This document shows positions 22,087-31,333 of a stretch of DNA of 64,000 bases, one piece after another. The translations under genes and the position numbers were made by a program. Position 1 is the first letter of the stretch. Every line of letters starts with the position of its first letter. Source of the stretch: Trichomonas vaginalis G3. Lineage: Eukaryota; Parabasalia; Trichomonadida; Trichomonadidae. The notes below the pieces were generated by a model. The model was not told the origin of the DNA, ran no database searches, and saw nothing but the letters and a program-made list of their open reading frames with translations. The stretch spans positions 11,613,507-11,677,506 of the forward strand of contig NC_067206.1 in the NCBI RefSeq assembly GCF_026262505.1, written 5' to 3'.

Positions 22087-22959
22087 ATGTTAGAAAAAAA
22101 GTTTGCTGACATTGACAAGAAATTTGAGAATGTTTTAAATAAGAACAAGAGAAAGTTAGAAAATGCTCAGATAAAGCCTATACATGACAAGTTCTTATTT
22201 GCTCAGAATGGTATAACAGGTCTAATTGCACCACCTGGGTCGGGTAAGACTTTCACTTATCTTAAAATGGCTGCACAACAACAAGAACTAGATGAGAAGA
22301 ACCCATTCTATGAGTTAGTTGTTATTTGTAGTACTTCTGGTCAATTTGACCAAACCGTCAATTCGTTCAAAGATATTATAAAGAAGTCTAAGTTAGTATG
22401 TATAAAGGATACTGAGTTGTTAGATTGGATAAAGAAGTACCAAAGAAGAGTTTTGAAGTATAATGCTATAAATGAGTATATAAATTCTAAGTTTAAAGAC
22501 CCAAATGAGGAAATGCAGAGAATATTAGAGAAGAAACACTTCAGAAACAAACAGAAAGAGATAGAATACATTTCGAAGAAATTGCAATCTTACGATTGGA
22601 AGACTTACCCTCATAGATGTCTTCTTATCTTAGATGATTTCGCCTCTCATCCTTTGTTAAAGAACAGAGAACAAGATATGTGTCGAATTCTTAAGAAGCT
22701 CAGACACTTTAACATCTCAGTCGTAATATGTGTACAGACAGCAAAGAGTTTAAGTAAGGATGTTAAAAGAATACTTACTGACATTATACTTTTCCCCGGA
22801 TTGTCCGAAGACGATTTCATGGAACTTATGAAAGAGTCCATAGCAGGTAAGTTTGACAGACATGAACTCTGGGAGAAGTATAAAGTCATACAAGACCCTC
22901 ATACTTCTTTCAGAATTCATATCTACGCAAACAAAGTTCAAATTGTAAAAAGTCAATAA
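22087..22959 (+). CDS. A32/FtsK-type packaging ATPase
   Basis: 290 residues from the Met at 22087 (MLEKKFADIDKKFE); the frame is open from 21985, but that extension overlaps the divergent gene. Walker A LIAPPGSGKTFTYLKMA is near residue 48, Walker B CLLILDDFA near 184, and a sensor-like VVICVQTA near 220. This is the usual order of the HerA/FtsK packaging ATPases of Polintons and adenovirus-like elements. It would pump DNA into the capsid. Element C has a homologue at 60055-60942. Confidence 0.88.
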   Translation: MLEKKFADIDKKFENVLNKNKRKLENAQIKPIHDKFLFAQNGITGLIAPPGSGKTFTYLKMAAQQQELDEKNPFYELVVICSTSGQFDQTVNSFKDIIKKSKLVCIKDTELLDWIKKYQRRVLKYNAINEYINSKFKDPNEEMQRILEKKHFRNKQKEIEYISKKLQSYDWKTYPHRCLLILDDFASHPLLKNREQDMCRILKKLRHFNISVVICVQTAKSLSKDVKRILTDIILFPGLSEDDFMELMKESIAGKFDRHELWEKYKVIQDPHTSFRIHIYANKVQIVKSQ

Positions 22960-22974
22960 AAATAAAGAGTTCAT

Positions 22975-23796
22975 CTACCCTACTTGTTTGAAGTTGTCAA
23001 AATACTCTGTTATTTTTTCTTTCAGTAGCGGTAAGTCTTCTTTGAAGGTAAGTATTGTACAACCTTTCATATCATAGTGTGTTTGAGGTAACGTATCTTG
23101 AACTATTTGTTTCACATCTTCATTTGGGGTCATTGAAATCGGTAAGTTTTCGCGATAGAACCAATTTCTGTCAGATTTGTAAATCTTAGCAAGGTCGTAA
23201 AAGCTTTTGTTGTTTCTTCTGACTAAATGCAACATAACCATATCTCTGTCTTCTTCTTTCTCCAACTCTTCAGTATAAATCATATACTTATAGTTCTTTT
23301 CCTTATCTTTTGGTACCGAACGTGGTATTCTTTTCTGAATGCTTTTGTCTTTTGCTTCAAGCTTGTTTTCCATCTCTTCACGTTCTTGTCTATGAATTTC
23401 GTCAAGAAGTCTGTAAATATACCAAGCATAACGAGGCGAAGCCCACATTGCAACAGCATTTACAAGAAGTCTATGTACATACCAACCTCTCAAACCATTT
23501 GGCAAATTTTTACGATTTTCATGAGTTTTAGGCGACCCCGAAAAAAGTCGGTCTCGCTGTGCTTCGCTCAAAAGTTCTTGTGTGCTTTGGTTTTTGAACC
23601 AATCGTCTGTATGTTTGGTATCTGGAGCAAAACATGCTGTCAAAATACTTTGCATCTGGTACATATCGTCTTTGACCGAACGAATGAGACGTAACTGTTT
23701 GTTAAACTGTATGTACTCATATTCTTCATTTATGGCTTCATGAACGATAGCAGTTGTTGTGTTCTCTGTTGTTGACATATCTGTCTTTACATACAA
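22975..23796 (-). CDS. KilA-N domain protein 1
   Basis: 273 residues. The KilA-N-like segment GLRGWYVHRLLVNAVAMWAS followed by PRYAWYIYRLLDEI lies at about 105-145. Next come a charged linker and a C-terminal domain (YKYMIYTEELEKEEDRDMVM; SFYDLAKIYKSDRNWFYREN). KilA-N proteins of DNA viruses and phages are DNA-binding regulators. The first residues, MYVKTDM, are encoded by a leader shared with three other B genes and one C gene, so translation may begin at the second Met. The element C gene at 52793-53638 is closely similar over nearly all its length. Confidence 0.8.
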   Translation of the reverse strand: MYVKTDMSTTENTTTAIVHEAINEEYEYIQFNKQLRLIRSVKDDMYQMQSILTACFAPDTKHTDDWFKNQSTQELLSEAQRDRLFSGSPKTHENRKNLPNGLRGWYVHRLLVNAVAMWASPRYAWYIYRLLDEIHRQEREEMENKLEAKDKSIQKRIPRSVPKDKEKNYKYMIYTEELEKEEDRDMVMLHLVRRNNKSFYDLAKIYKSDRNWFYRENLPISMTPNEDVKQIVQDTLPQTHYDMKGCTILTFKEDLPLLKEKITEYFDNFKQVG

Positions 23797-24613
23797 AATA
23801 AAAAAATAAATAAAAATAAAACTAACTTTATTTTTTCTATCTTAAGGAAATTCATGATTTTTGTTGCTGAATTCAGCAAAAATAATGTTTAGGGTAGAAG
23901 GTTAGATCTAACCTGTTTTCTAACCTGTTTTCTAACCTCTTGAATTTTCATGATTTCATCGTAAATGTTTTGTCAAGACTTCTTCGTACATGTTTTGTCA
24001 TGATTTCTTCGTACATGTTTTGTCAAAACTTCTTCGTAATGAGCGTAAATCAGACAAAAATAATGTTTAGGGTAGAAGGTTAGATCTAACCTGTTTTCTA
24101 ACCTGTTTTCTAACCTCTTGAATTTTCATGATTTCATCGTAAATGTTTTGTCAAAACTTCTTCGTAAATGTTTTGTCAAGACTTCTTCGTACATGTTTTG
24201 TCAAGACTTCTTCGTAATGAGCGTAAATGACCCAAAATAATGTTTAGGGTAGAAGGTTAGATCTAACCTGTTTTCTAACCTGTTTTCTACCCCAGTTATT
24301 TTATAAACGTTTTACATGGTAAACGTTATTTTTTAAATTTTGTGAAAACTCAACGGTTTGACACGTGCCATATGTTATTTTTTGACGAAGTGAAGAGTAA
24401 CACTTCGTCAAAAAAATCCCTGAAATCATATCTTTTATACAAAAAAATACAAAAAATGACACTTTTTCATTATATAACTGTTATTTTTTGACGAAGTGAA
24501 GAGTAACACTTCGTCAAAAAAATCCCTGAAATCATATCTTTTATACAAAAAAATACAAAAAAATGACACTAACTTTATTTTCTGACTTTCACAAAAGACC
24601 AAAAATAAACGCT
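23797..24613. repeat. KilA-N block repeats, part 1
   Basis: Three copies of the operator-like array centred on GGTTAGATCTAACC (about 23910, 24083, 24258). Between them are copies of a 25-bp iteron (TTTTGTCAAGACTTCTTCGT and variants). Then come two copies of a roughly 110-bp unit holding a hairpin (TTTTTTGACGAAGTG / CACTTCGTCAAAAAA). No gene. Confidence 0.8.
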
Positions 24614-25243
24614 TTACATGTATTTTTCAGCAACTTCGTCAAATAATTTTATAGCTTTATCTATCTCATCTACTTCAAACGTTTCTTTACCTTTTATGGG
24701 AGCACCATACATTTTCTCAAACTTTTCAAGTAGTTCTGTTTCAGCAGCTCTCATATCATTAGCAAACACAACCTTGACTCTATTGACTGTACTGTCATAT
24801 CTTTGAGTTATATTATATGTCCTTCCTATCTTATATCTTTTTGTATTGAAGTCCTTCGGTTTCTGAACGATGTAAAGTAAGCCTTCACTGCAACGTTCCG
24901 TATCGAATGAACCATATGTTATGAAGTTATATCCAACAACTGGGTCTAACCATAACAAAACTATTGGTATAAGACTTTTGTCGATGAGATATGCTGCAGT
25001 TCCATAGAATCTTACCGATATCATAAGCTCAGGATTTCTTGTCAAAATTTTCTGAGTTGAAGCATTTCTAACCCAGTCCTTCGGTCTCTTTCCAGATGGA
25101 AATATAATGTCTGACAAAGAATATTTGTTGTATTTCTTTGAGTATCTTACGTTTAAATCACCTATTCTAACCAATTTAGTGTTATTGTCTATCTTTCTAA
25201 CTGTTTCAAACTCAATGTTTGACATATATGTCTTTACATACAA
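24614..25243 (-). CDS. KilA-N-like / T5orf172 (GIY-YIG-like) fusion
   Basis: 209 residues. The first half is a reduced KilA-N-like region (PKDWVRNASTQKILTRNPEL, then IPIVLLWLDPVVGY). The second half matches the T5orf172/MUG113-type fold related to GIY-YIG nucleases: GLLYIVQKPKD, YKIGRTYNITQRYDST, then AETELLEKFEKMYGAP and a closing helix. Such fusions are common in large DNA viruses. It uses the same leader as the other KilA-N genes (MYVKTYM). Assignment of the second domain is by pattern and is fairly firm; nuclease activity is not implied. Confidence 0.7.
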   Translation of the reverse strand: MYVKTYMSNIEFETVRKIDNNTKLVRIGDLNVRYSKKYNKYSLSDIIFPSGKRPKDWVRNASTQKILTRNPELMISVRFYGTAAYLIDKSLIPIVLLWLDPVVGYNFITYGSFDTERCSEGLLYIVQKPKDFNTKRYKIGRTYNITQRYDSTVNRVKVVFANDMRAAETELLEKFEKMYGAPIKGKETFEVDEIDKAIKLFDEVAEKYM

Positions 25244-25343
25244 AATAAAAAAAATAAATAAAATAAAACTAACTTTATTTTTTTAAGTTTGGTCATCCTT
25301 CACGGTATGACAAATATACTATATTTTACTTAAAAATATGCAA

Positions 25344-25420
25344 GCGGCTCATAGCTCAGTGGTATGGGCTACCTCGTTAAAGGCGTCGAAGACCTCGGTT
25401 CAAATCCTGATTCGCGCAGG
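25344..25420 (+). tRNA. tRNA-like Pol III unit, degenerate
   Basis: Contains a good A box (TAGCTCAGTGG), a consensus B box (GGTTCAAATCC) at normal spacing, and a run of seven T right after it, as for a Pol III terminator. The D stem pairs (GCTC/GGGC), but the acceptor and T stems pair poorly. The anticodon arm is ambiguous (GTT or TTA in the loop). It may be a decayed tRNA or a tRNA-like non-coding RNA carried by the element. Confidence 0.45.
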
Positions 25421-25456
25421 TTTTTTTCCTTTTATGCAGTGAAATTTCATGTACAT

Positions 25457-25576
25457 AGGTTACTTTGGTGTTAGACCCTAGTGAAGAAAATAGAACGATA
25501 TAAGTTTACATTTGTAAGGTTACTTTGGTGTTAGACCCTAGTGAAGAAAATAGAACGATATAAGTTTACATTTGTA
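25457..25576. repeat. 60-bp direct repeat, two copies
   Basis: Two adjacent, essentially identical 60-bp units starting AGGTTACTTTGGTGTTAGAC, just downstream of the tRNA-like unit. Confidence 0.85.
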
Positions 25577-25595
25577 AAGTTGGACGATAAAAATC

Positions 25596-25885
25596 TCTGC
25601 TACTGTCAGTAAAAGTACTGCTACTGTCAGTAAAAATACTGCTACTGTCAGTAAAAGTACTGCTACTGTCAGTAAAAGTACTGCTACTGTCAGTAAAAGT
25701 ACTGCTACTGTCAGTAAAAATACTGCTACTGTCAGTAAAAGTACTGCTACTGTCAGTAAAGTACTGCTACTGTCAGTAAAAGTACTGCTACTGTCAGTAA
25801 AAGTACTGCTACTGTCAGTAAAAGTACTGCTACTGTCAGTAAAAATACTGCTACTGTCAGTAAAAGTACTGCTAATGTCAGTAGC
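25596..25885. repeat. 21-bp minisatellite
   Basis: About 14 tandem copies of CTGCTACTGTCAGTAAAAGT plus one base. The period equals seven codons, and one frame reads repeated TATVSKS, but one unit is a base short and no start precedes it, so coding is not supported. Confidence 0.9.
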
Positions 25886-25994
25886 AATGGTCGAAGTCGA
25901 ACCTACCGACGAGGCAATTTACCTAATTGAAATTAACGAGCTTGTTAAAGACTTCCTCAGGCAGAATGTAAAAGGCAAGCTTGTTAACGGTTAG
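25875..25994 (+). CDS. Possible 39-residue peptide after the minisatellite
   Basis: MSVAMVEVEPTDEAIYLIEI and so on to KGKLVNG, beginning in the last repeat unit. Its base composition is richer in GC than its surroundings, and the peptide looks like a fragment of a helical protein. It may be a captured fragment rather than a gene. Confidence 0.25.
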   Translation: MSVAMVEVEPTDEAIYLIEINELVKDFLRQNVKGKLVNG

Positions 25995-26029
25995 AAACCG
26001 TATAGAACCTTCATTTTTTTCCTCAAAAA

Positions 26030-26248
26030 TAATGTTTATGTTAGAATATTAGAAAATAACATTTTTTCTAACATAAGCGTTTTACATGGTAAACGTTATT
26101 TTTGGAATTTTGTGAAAACTCAACGGTTTGACACAAGCCCTAAAAATTATTTTACTCAGAATTTTGTTGCTGAATTCAATAAAAATAATGTTTAGGGTAG
26201 AAGGTTAGATCTAACCTGTTTTCTAACCTCTTTTCTACCCCAGTTATT
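26030..26248. repeat. KilA-N block repeats, part 2
   Basis: One degenerate (about 26040) and one good copy (about 26200) of the GGTTAGATCTAACC array, with the shared flank TTTTACATGGTAAACGTTAT also seen near 24310. No gene. Confidence 0.7.
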
Positions 26249-27208
26249 TTATAAGCGTTTCACATGGTAAACGTTATGAATTCGTGAGACTTTAAACAGT
26301 TTTGTAGCTTCTATTTCTTCTTTTAGTACATCGAATGTTTTAACTATGCCGAAAGTTTCTTTATACTTCTTCTTGACGTCAGATAGAAGGAAATCTTCTG
26401 CTGTTGGATAGTTTTTGTTCAGAAATTCTAACATGTCCATTTTATCTTCTGCTGGCTTTTCTGCTTCTTTCTTTAAGTCTGCATAGTCGTTTCGCATTCT
26501 TTCTATCTCTTTGACGGAGTAGTTATATTTCCTAATTGCTGCTTTACATTTAGAACATTGCGGGTTCATTTTTGCGTTATATTCTGAAACCTTACCTGCT
26601 AAAACAACTAAAGCGTCAATGGTTTTCTTTAAATCTGAAGCAGTTGGTTTTATCTGTTCATTCCATACTTTGCCTCTTCTATCTTTATCTCTTATTTCCC
26701 AAACACATTCAGCAACTAATGAAACAAAGTTGTCGTATGTCTTTAACTCCTCCGATTTATATATGTCAGAGATGTTCTTATATACCATGTCGCAATCTTT
26801 GTCCATAACCTTATGGTTGCAATGAAATCCTAGAAACTCATAGTTTACCTTTCGTATGAACTTCTTTATTTCTACTGAGTCAGTTGCTTTGACTTCAATT
26901 TCATCGAATTCAGGAATAGTGAGTTTTTGTTGCTGAATTTCAGGTAGTTTAGGCAAATGGTCAATAATGTCCTGCATTTCATAAAGATACTGTTCATTTG
27001 TTTCATCTTTCGCACTACAGTCTAAATTACTTGTTAACAGTTCTTGCTTTATCTTCTGGATTTTTGTTTCGAAAGTATATGAAGAAGGAATGAAGCTTTT
27101 CATCTCTACTAACATTGACGTAGGATTCATGACTAACGAGTTAGGTGCTGTTGTTGTTTGAACTGTTGTTGTGCCGATTGTTGAAATCATATCTGTCTTT
27201 ACATACAA
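26249..27208 (-). CDS. Maverick B unknown protein in KilA-N block
   Basis: 319 residues with the shared leader (MYVKTDMISTIGT). It is charged and mostly helical, with scattered Cys/His (HCNHKVMDKDC; PQCSKCKAAI) that could bind a metal. No KilA-N signature is visible. The C-terminus ends KVSRIHNVYHVKRL. It is probably controlled together with the KilA-N genes because leader and flanking operator arrays are the same. Confidence 0.6.
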   Translation of the reverse strand: MYVKTDMISTIGTTTVQTTTAPNSLVMNPTSMLVEMKSFIPSSYTFETKIQKIKQELLTSNLDCSAKDETNEQYLYEMQDIIDHLPKLPEIQQQKLTIPEFDEIEVKATDSVEIKKFIRKVNYEFLGFHCNHKVMDKDCDMVYKNISDIYKSEELKTYDNFVSLVAECVWEIRDKDRRGKVWNEQIKPTASDLKKTIDALVVLAGKVSEYNAKMNPQCSKCKAAIRKYNYSVKEIERMRNDYADLKKEAEKPAEDKMDMLEFLNKNYPTAEDFLLSDVKKKYKETFGIVKTFDVLKEEIEATKLFKVSRIHNVYHVKRL

Positions 27209-27385
27209 AATAAAAAAAATATTTTATAAAAAACTAACTTTATTTTTATTTCGGGAAAATTCATGAAAATTCATGAAAATTCATGAAAATTCAAGAGGGT
27301 AGAAAAGAGGTTAGAAAACAGGTTAGATCTAACCTTCTACCCTAAACATTATTTTTGCTGAATTCAATAAAAATAAATGGTTCAT
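27209..27385. promoter_or_regulatory. Shared leader and operator array between two block genes
   Basis: Upstream of the 27208 start lies the common leader (TTTTGTATGTAAAGACAGAT read on the minus strand), preceded by AAAGTTAGTTTT. A complete array follows at about 27297-27350: spaced direct half-sites then GGTTAGATCTAACC. Confidence 0.7.
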
Positions 27386-28066
27386 TTACTCACAATATTT
27401 TTGTACAAAACGACCCCAAACTTTTAACTTCTTTTCTGCAGCTTCTAATGAAATTTTAGCGAGTTCATATTCTCTAAATTCTCTCTTTAAATCTTCTTGT
27501 TCCCATTGGTCTAGTTCGTATGGAGAGTCTCTATAACCATAACATATCTCACGTTCATGTTCTAATTGTTTTTCATGCATTTTTCCAACTTCTTCTTCGA
27601 ACAAAGGTTTAGCATTCTCCACTGTATCTTCGAGTTCTTCTTCATCTAATTTCTCATGAACTTTCTTGTCTATGGAGTCCATAATTTTTCCAACTGCTAT
27701 GCAATATTTTGGAGAAGCCCACATTGTTATATAGTTTATAAGTCTTGGGTCTACATACGTTCCTCTAACCTGTCTGATTTCATCAGGAATTCCTGCATGA
27801 ATTTTGTATAAAAACCAACCGCCGGAATTCCGGCGGTTGCTATATTCTTCACAAAATGCCTTATAATACTCTTCCCAGGACTTATTTTCCAACAACTTTC
27901 TAAAGTCTTTCCTAAACTGCTGACACATATTTGTTGCATTTATATAACCATCCTTGTCTCTACGTAAGACTTCAATACCGTTATAAGTGCCTTTTGTGAA
28001 TGTTTCGCCATTAGATTTGTTCGTGAACGTTTTTGCTTCGACTGACATATCTGTTCTTACATACAA
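27386..28066 (-). CDS. KilA-N domain protein 2
   Basis: 226 residues. This is the most classical KilA-N protein of the block: GIEVLRRDKDGYINATNMCQ at about 30-50 (the G-x-INAT signature), then VRGTYVDPRLINYITMWASP and KYCIAVGKIMDSI at about 110-145. A long charged helix follows. It is probably a DNA-binding regulator that could act on the neighbouring operator arrays. Confidence 0.85.
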   Translation of the reverse strand: MYVRTDMSVEAKTFTNKSNGETFTKGTYNGIEVLRRDKDGYINATNMCQQFRKDFRKLLENKSWEEYYKAFCEEYSNRRNSGGWFLYKIHAGIPDEIRQVRGTYVDPRLINYITMWASPKYCIAVGKIMDSIDKKVHEKLDEEELEDTVENAKPLFEEEVGKMHEKQLEHEREICYGYRDSPYELDQWEQEDLKREFREYELAKISLEAAEKKLKVWGRFVQKYCE

Positions 28067-29261
28067 AATAAAAAAATAAATAAAAATAAAACTAACTTTA
28101 TTTTTTTATTTCGGGAAAATTCATGAAAATTCAAGAGGGTAGAAATGAGGTTAGAAAACATTTACGAAGAAGTCATGACAAAACATTTACGAAGAAGTCA
28201 TGACAAAACATTTACGAAGAAGTCATGACAAAACATTTACGAAGAAGTCATGACAAAACATTTACGAAGAAGTCATGACAAAACATTTACGAAGAAGTCA
28301 TGACAAAACATTTACGAAGAAGTCTTGACAAAACATTTACGATGAAGTCTTGACAAAACATTTACGCTCATTACGATGAAGAAGTCATGAAAATTCAAGA
28401 GGTTAGAAAACGTGTTAGAAAACATGTTAGATCTAACCATCTACCCTAAACATTCTCGTCAAATACAAAAAAATACAAAAAATGACACTTTTTCATTATA
28501 TAACTGTTATTTTTTGACGAAGTGAAGAGTAACACTTCGTCAAAAAAATCCCTGAAATCATATCTAACATACAAAAAAATACAAAAAATAACACTTTTTC
28601 ATTAGATAACTGTTATTTTTTGACGAAGTGAAGAGTAACACTTCGTCAAAAAAATCCCTGAAATCATATCTTTTATACAAAAAAATACAAAATAAAACTA
28701 ACTTTATTTTTTATTTCGGGAAAATTCATGAAAATTCAAGAGGTTAGAAATGAGGTTAGAAAACAGGTTAGATCTAACCTTCTACCCTAAACATTATTTT
28801 TGGGTCATTTACGCTCATTACGATGAAGAAGTCTTGACAAAACATTTACGTTCATGTTTGACAAAACATTTACGAAGAAGTTTCGACAAAGCATGTACGT
28901 TCATGTTTGACAAAACATTTACGAAGAAGTCTTGACAAAGCATGTACGTTCATGTTTGACAAAGCATGTACGATGAAATTCATGAAAATTCAAGAGGTGA
29001 GAAAAGAGGTTAGAAAACAGGTTAGATCTAACCTTCTACCCTAAATTATATTTTTGTCTGATTTACGCTCATTACGATGAAGAAGTCTTGACAAAGCATG
29101 TACGTTCATGTTTGACAAAGCATGTACGTTCATGTTTGACAAATCATTTACGAAGAAGTCTTGACAAAACATTTACGATGAAATCATGAAAATTCATGAG
29201 GTGAGAAAACGTGTTAGAAAACGTGTTAGATCTAACATGCTAACATAAACATTATTTTTCA
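28067..29261. repeat. KilA-N block repeats, part 3: iterons, operators, hairpins
   Basis: About nine tandem copies of a 25-bp unit (AAAACATTTACGAAGAAGTC and onward) at 28158-28370, with scattered related units up to about 29180. The operator array recurs near 28430, 28765, 29020 and in a variant form near 29225. Two copies of the TTTTTTGACGAAGTG hairpin unit lie at about 28505-28680. No gene. Confidence 0.85.
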
Positions 29262-30125
29262 ATACTTTTTCAGCACTTTTCCGTAGTTATATATGAAAGA
29301 CAATTCGAGATAAAAGTCATAGTACAATGGAATAATATGTTGCACACCATTTGTTGTGAACCAAACTTGAAAGTCAGAGAAACTGTTACTAGGTGGTTCG
29401 TAGAATTTAGAAGCAAAGTCATAAAAGTCCTTACAATACATAGAAAACTATTGTTGCTTGAACTGAAACTTGCATGACACATAACATTTTGAGGGTCAAA
29501 CACGTTTCTATAAACTGTCAAATCTGCTGGTGGAAGTATAAATTTAAATGGACCATCTTGGTGGTAATGGTTCGTTCTGGTTTAGTAAACCGAAGAAATT
29601 GTGCCCAAGAACGTTTGTCTACTTTCCAAAATAAAAAACTCTGTATCCTTGGAGGTTTAATTTCAATCTTTTGAAATGAAAACGGTGGAGTTCATCTTTC
29701 ATATTCTAGTTTCAGATAGTATGTTCCATTTAGTAAAGAGTCGTATTTTTCTTGAAATTCCCAATAATATTTGTTCATTTGAGTTTGAAAGTCATTTAGA
29801 GTTTTTTCAAGACTTTCGTCTGAACGAACTGTAAAGATTCTCATTTTCGTCAAATTTGTCTATATAGACCATCAGAACCTTTATACTGCCCATGAAAATA
29901 TACTGCGAACATAAATGCGTTAGTTCTATTTGAAAACAAAAAACTCTTCTAAATGCTATTGCCTTTGCATCTGAAGGACTTTGAAGCCAACGAATTGGAT
30001 AGTCAAACCTGTATGCTCGGGATGAAATTTCTTCATCTGAAATAGTTCCTACCAGCATTTGTAAAGATATAGTCTAACGGTTTTGTATCTGCTACTTTTG
30101 TTCTTTGTTTTTCAACCTGAAGCAT
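29262..30125 (-). pseudogene. YP-x2-W family structural gene, decayed second copy in B
   Basis: Related to 34055-34902 in the same element but on the opposite strand and much more decayed. Matching blocks include YRFDYPIRWL and FDPQNVMCHASFSSSNNSFL. It contains several breaks. Confidence 0.6.
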
Positions 30126-30283
30126 TTAATATATGTAAAAATATATTGTTTTAAAATGGTATGCCATTTCATATTTCTCATCTAACAAAACAAGTTTCCC
30201 AACGGTCTTCTCCAACAAACTCAGCGTACATTTCAAATAAAATAAAAAAATGTCATTTTTTTTAAAATAAATTTTTTACTTCA

Positions 30284-30525
30284 TGCAATGTTTAACACAT
30301 CGAAAGGCATGTTCATAAGACGTTTCTTCTTCTAACCTCTCTAGTCTGTTTGGATAATTGGCACGTGCTGTTTCCAAATCCATTTCGTAGCGAAGACCAG
30401 ACAATTTGTCATAGACTTTTATGGGTCTTCCCTTCTATATTTAAACTTCTTCGAAAACTCTCCAACCATATCTTTGTAACTCTGCTTTTATTCTAGCAGA
30501 CTTTCTATCCATTCTATATGGGGCA
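30284..30525 (-). pseudogene. Maverick B small gene
   Basis: Basic N-terminus (MDRKSARIKAELQRYGWRVF) and a charged C-terminal helix ending HAFRCVKHCMK. Unrecognised; looks broken once. Confidence 0.35.
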
Positions 30526-30558
30526 TTTTTATAAAAATAAAAAAATATTTTTTTCTTT

Positions 30559-30780
30559 ACTTTACATAACCACCTGCTGCCATAAGTCTTTGACGCCAAC
30601 CCATACCAGCTAATGAAGGTTGACTTGGTTTAGTTTGGAAACTAAACTTTGGTTTTGGTTTATCTTCAGTTTTTGGTTTTTCTTCTTCTATCGGTTTTTC
30701 GTCACTTTTTCGGTTCCTCTGACTTTACTTCACTTGCAGGAACAGTTGTGTCGTCAACATCTTCATAAATATCATATGCC
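30559..30780 (-). pseudogene. Maverick B small gene ending GGYVK
   Basis: Acidic N-terminus (MAYDIYEDVDDTTVPASEVK), Lys/Pro/Glu-rich middle, conserved-looking end LAGMGWRQRLMAAGGYVK. Possibly a small virion protein. Looks broken once. Confidence 0.4.
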
Positions 30781-30799
30781 ATTTGTTTTTGTTTTCCTT

Positions 30800-31141
30800 T
30801 CAACTTTTTGTGTTTGTTGTAAAGTTTAGAATATTCGACTCTAAGTCAATGAGATGTTCTATAATGAACTGTTGGTCAGTGAAGTAAACTTTTCCATCTG
30901 TTGTCTCGAAAGCTCCTTCAGACTTCAATATTTTATTTGTGAGAGTCTGTTTTCTTTTTGAGATACTAGCCGTTCCATTTTTATGAAAAGTGACTTTGTA
31001 GTTAGGGTTTGTATTTCCAGACCTGGCACTTTCTATTATTGAATTTTTCTCTTCATCTGTAAGTTCTTTGACAGGTTTTGACAATGGTTCTGAACTTTTT
31101 GTTTGTGGTGTCAAATCTACCGTTTCAACTTCTTCGGTCAT
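30800..31141 (-). CDS. Maverick B small protein, KDG-RKRK family
   Basis: 113 residues. The middle (NPNYKVTFHKNGTASISKRK) resembles PFYYVSQSKDGKIYVRKRKV of the element C gene at 46385-46815 and FYIHTMKDGRVQFRKIKQPL at 44005-44256. A shared beta-hairpin followed by basic residues suggests a nucleic-acid or capsid contact. Unrecognised beyond that. Confidence 0.5.
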   Translation of the reverse strand: MTEEVETVDLTPQTKSSEPLSKPVKELTDEEKNSIIESARSGNTNPNYKVTFHKNGTASISKRKQTLTNKILKSEGAFETTDGKVYFTDQQFIIEHLIDLESNILNFTTNTKS

Positions 31142-31144
31142 TTC

Positions 31145-31314
31145 ATCTCAGTAAAAAATTTTAGTTTGGTTTGTTTTCAACTGGTTGTTTAGGTTTTTTT
31201 AAGTCGGTCTAAAACTTCCTGAGGTATAGGAAGAACTTGACAAACACGTGGTGTAACTGCTGGAAGCCGACAAATCCATCTTGAACTTATTTGTCTCAAT
31301 GCTGCATTGTTCAT
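31145..31314 (-). pseudogene. Maverick B very small gene
   Basis: Begins MNNAALRQISSRWICRLPAV and shares its upstream sequence (TTTTTTACTGAGATGAA) with the 31141 gene. About 50 codons; looks broken. Unrecognised. Confidence 0.35.
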
Positions 31315-31333
31315 TTCATCTCAGTAAAAAACT

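Noticed and set aside
25596-25885. 21-bp repeat as a CRISPR or coding repeat gene
   Set aside because: No spacers, one unit is a base short and no start codon precedes it; treated as a minisatellite.
28158-28370. 25-bp repeats resembling a CRISPR array
   Set aside because: Units are directly head to tail without unique spacers, and the organism appears eukaryotic.
28750-28935. 61-residue frame with repeated TKHLR
   Set aside because: It is only the translation of the iteron repeats.
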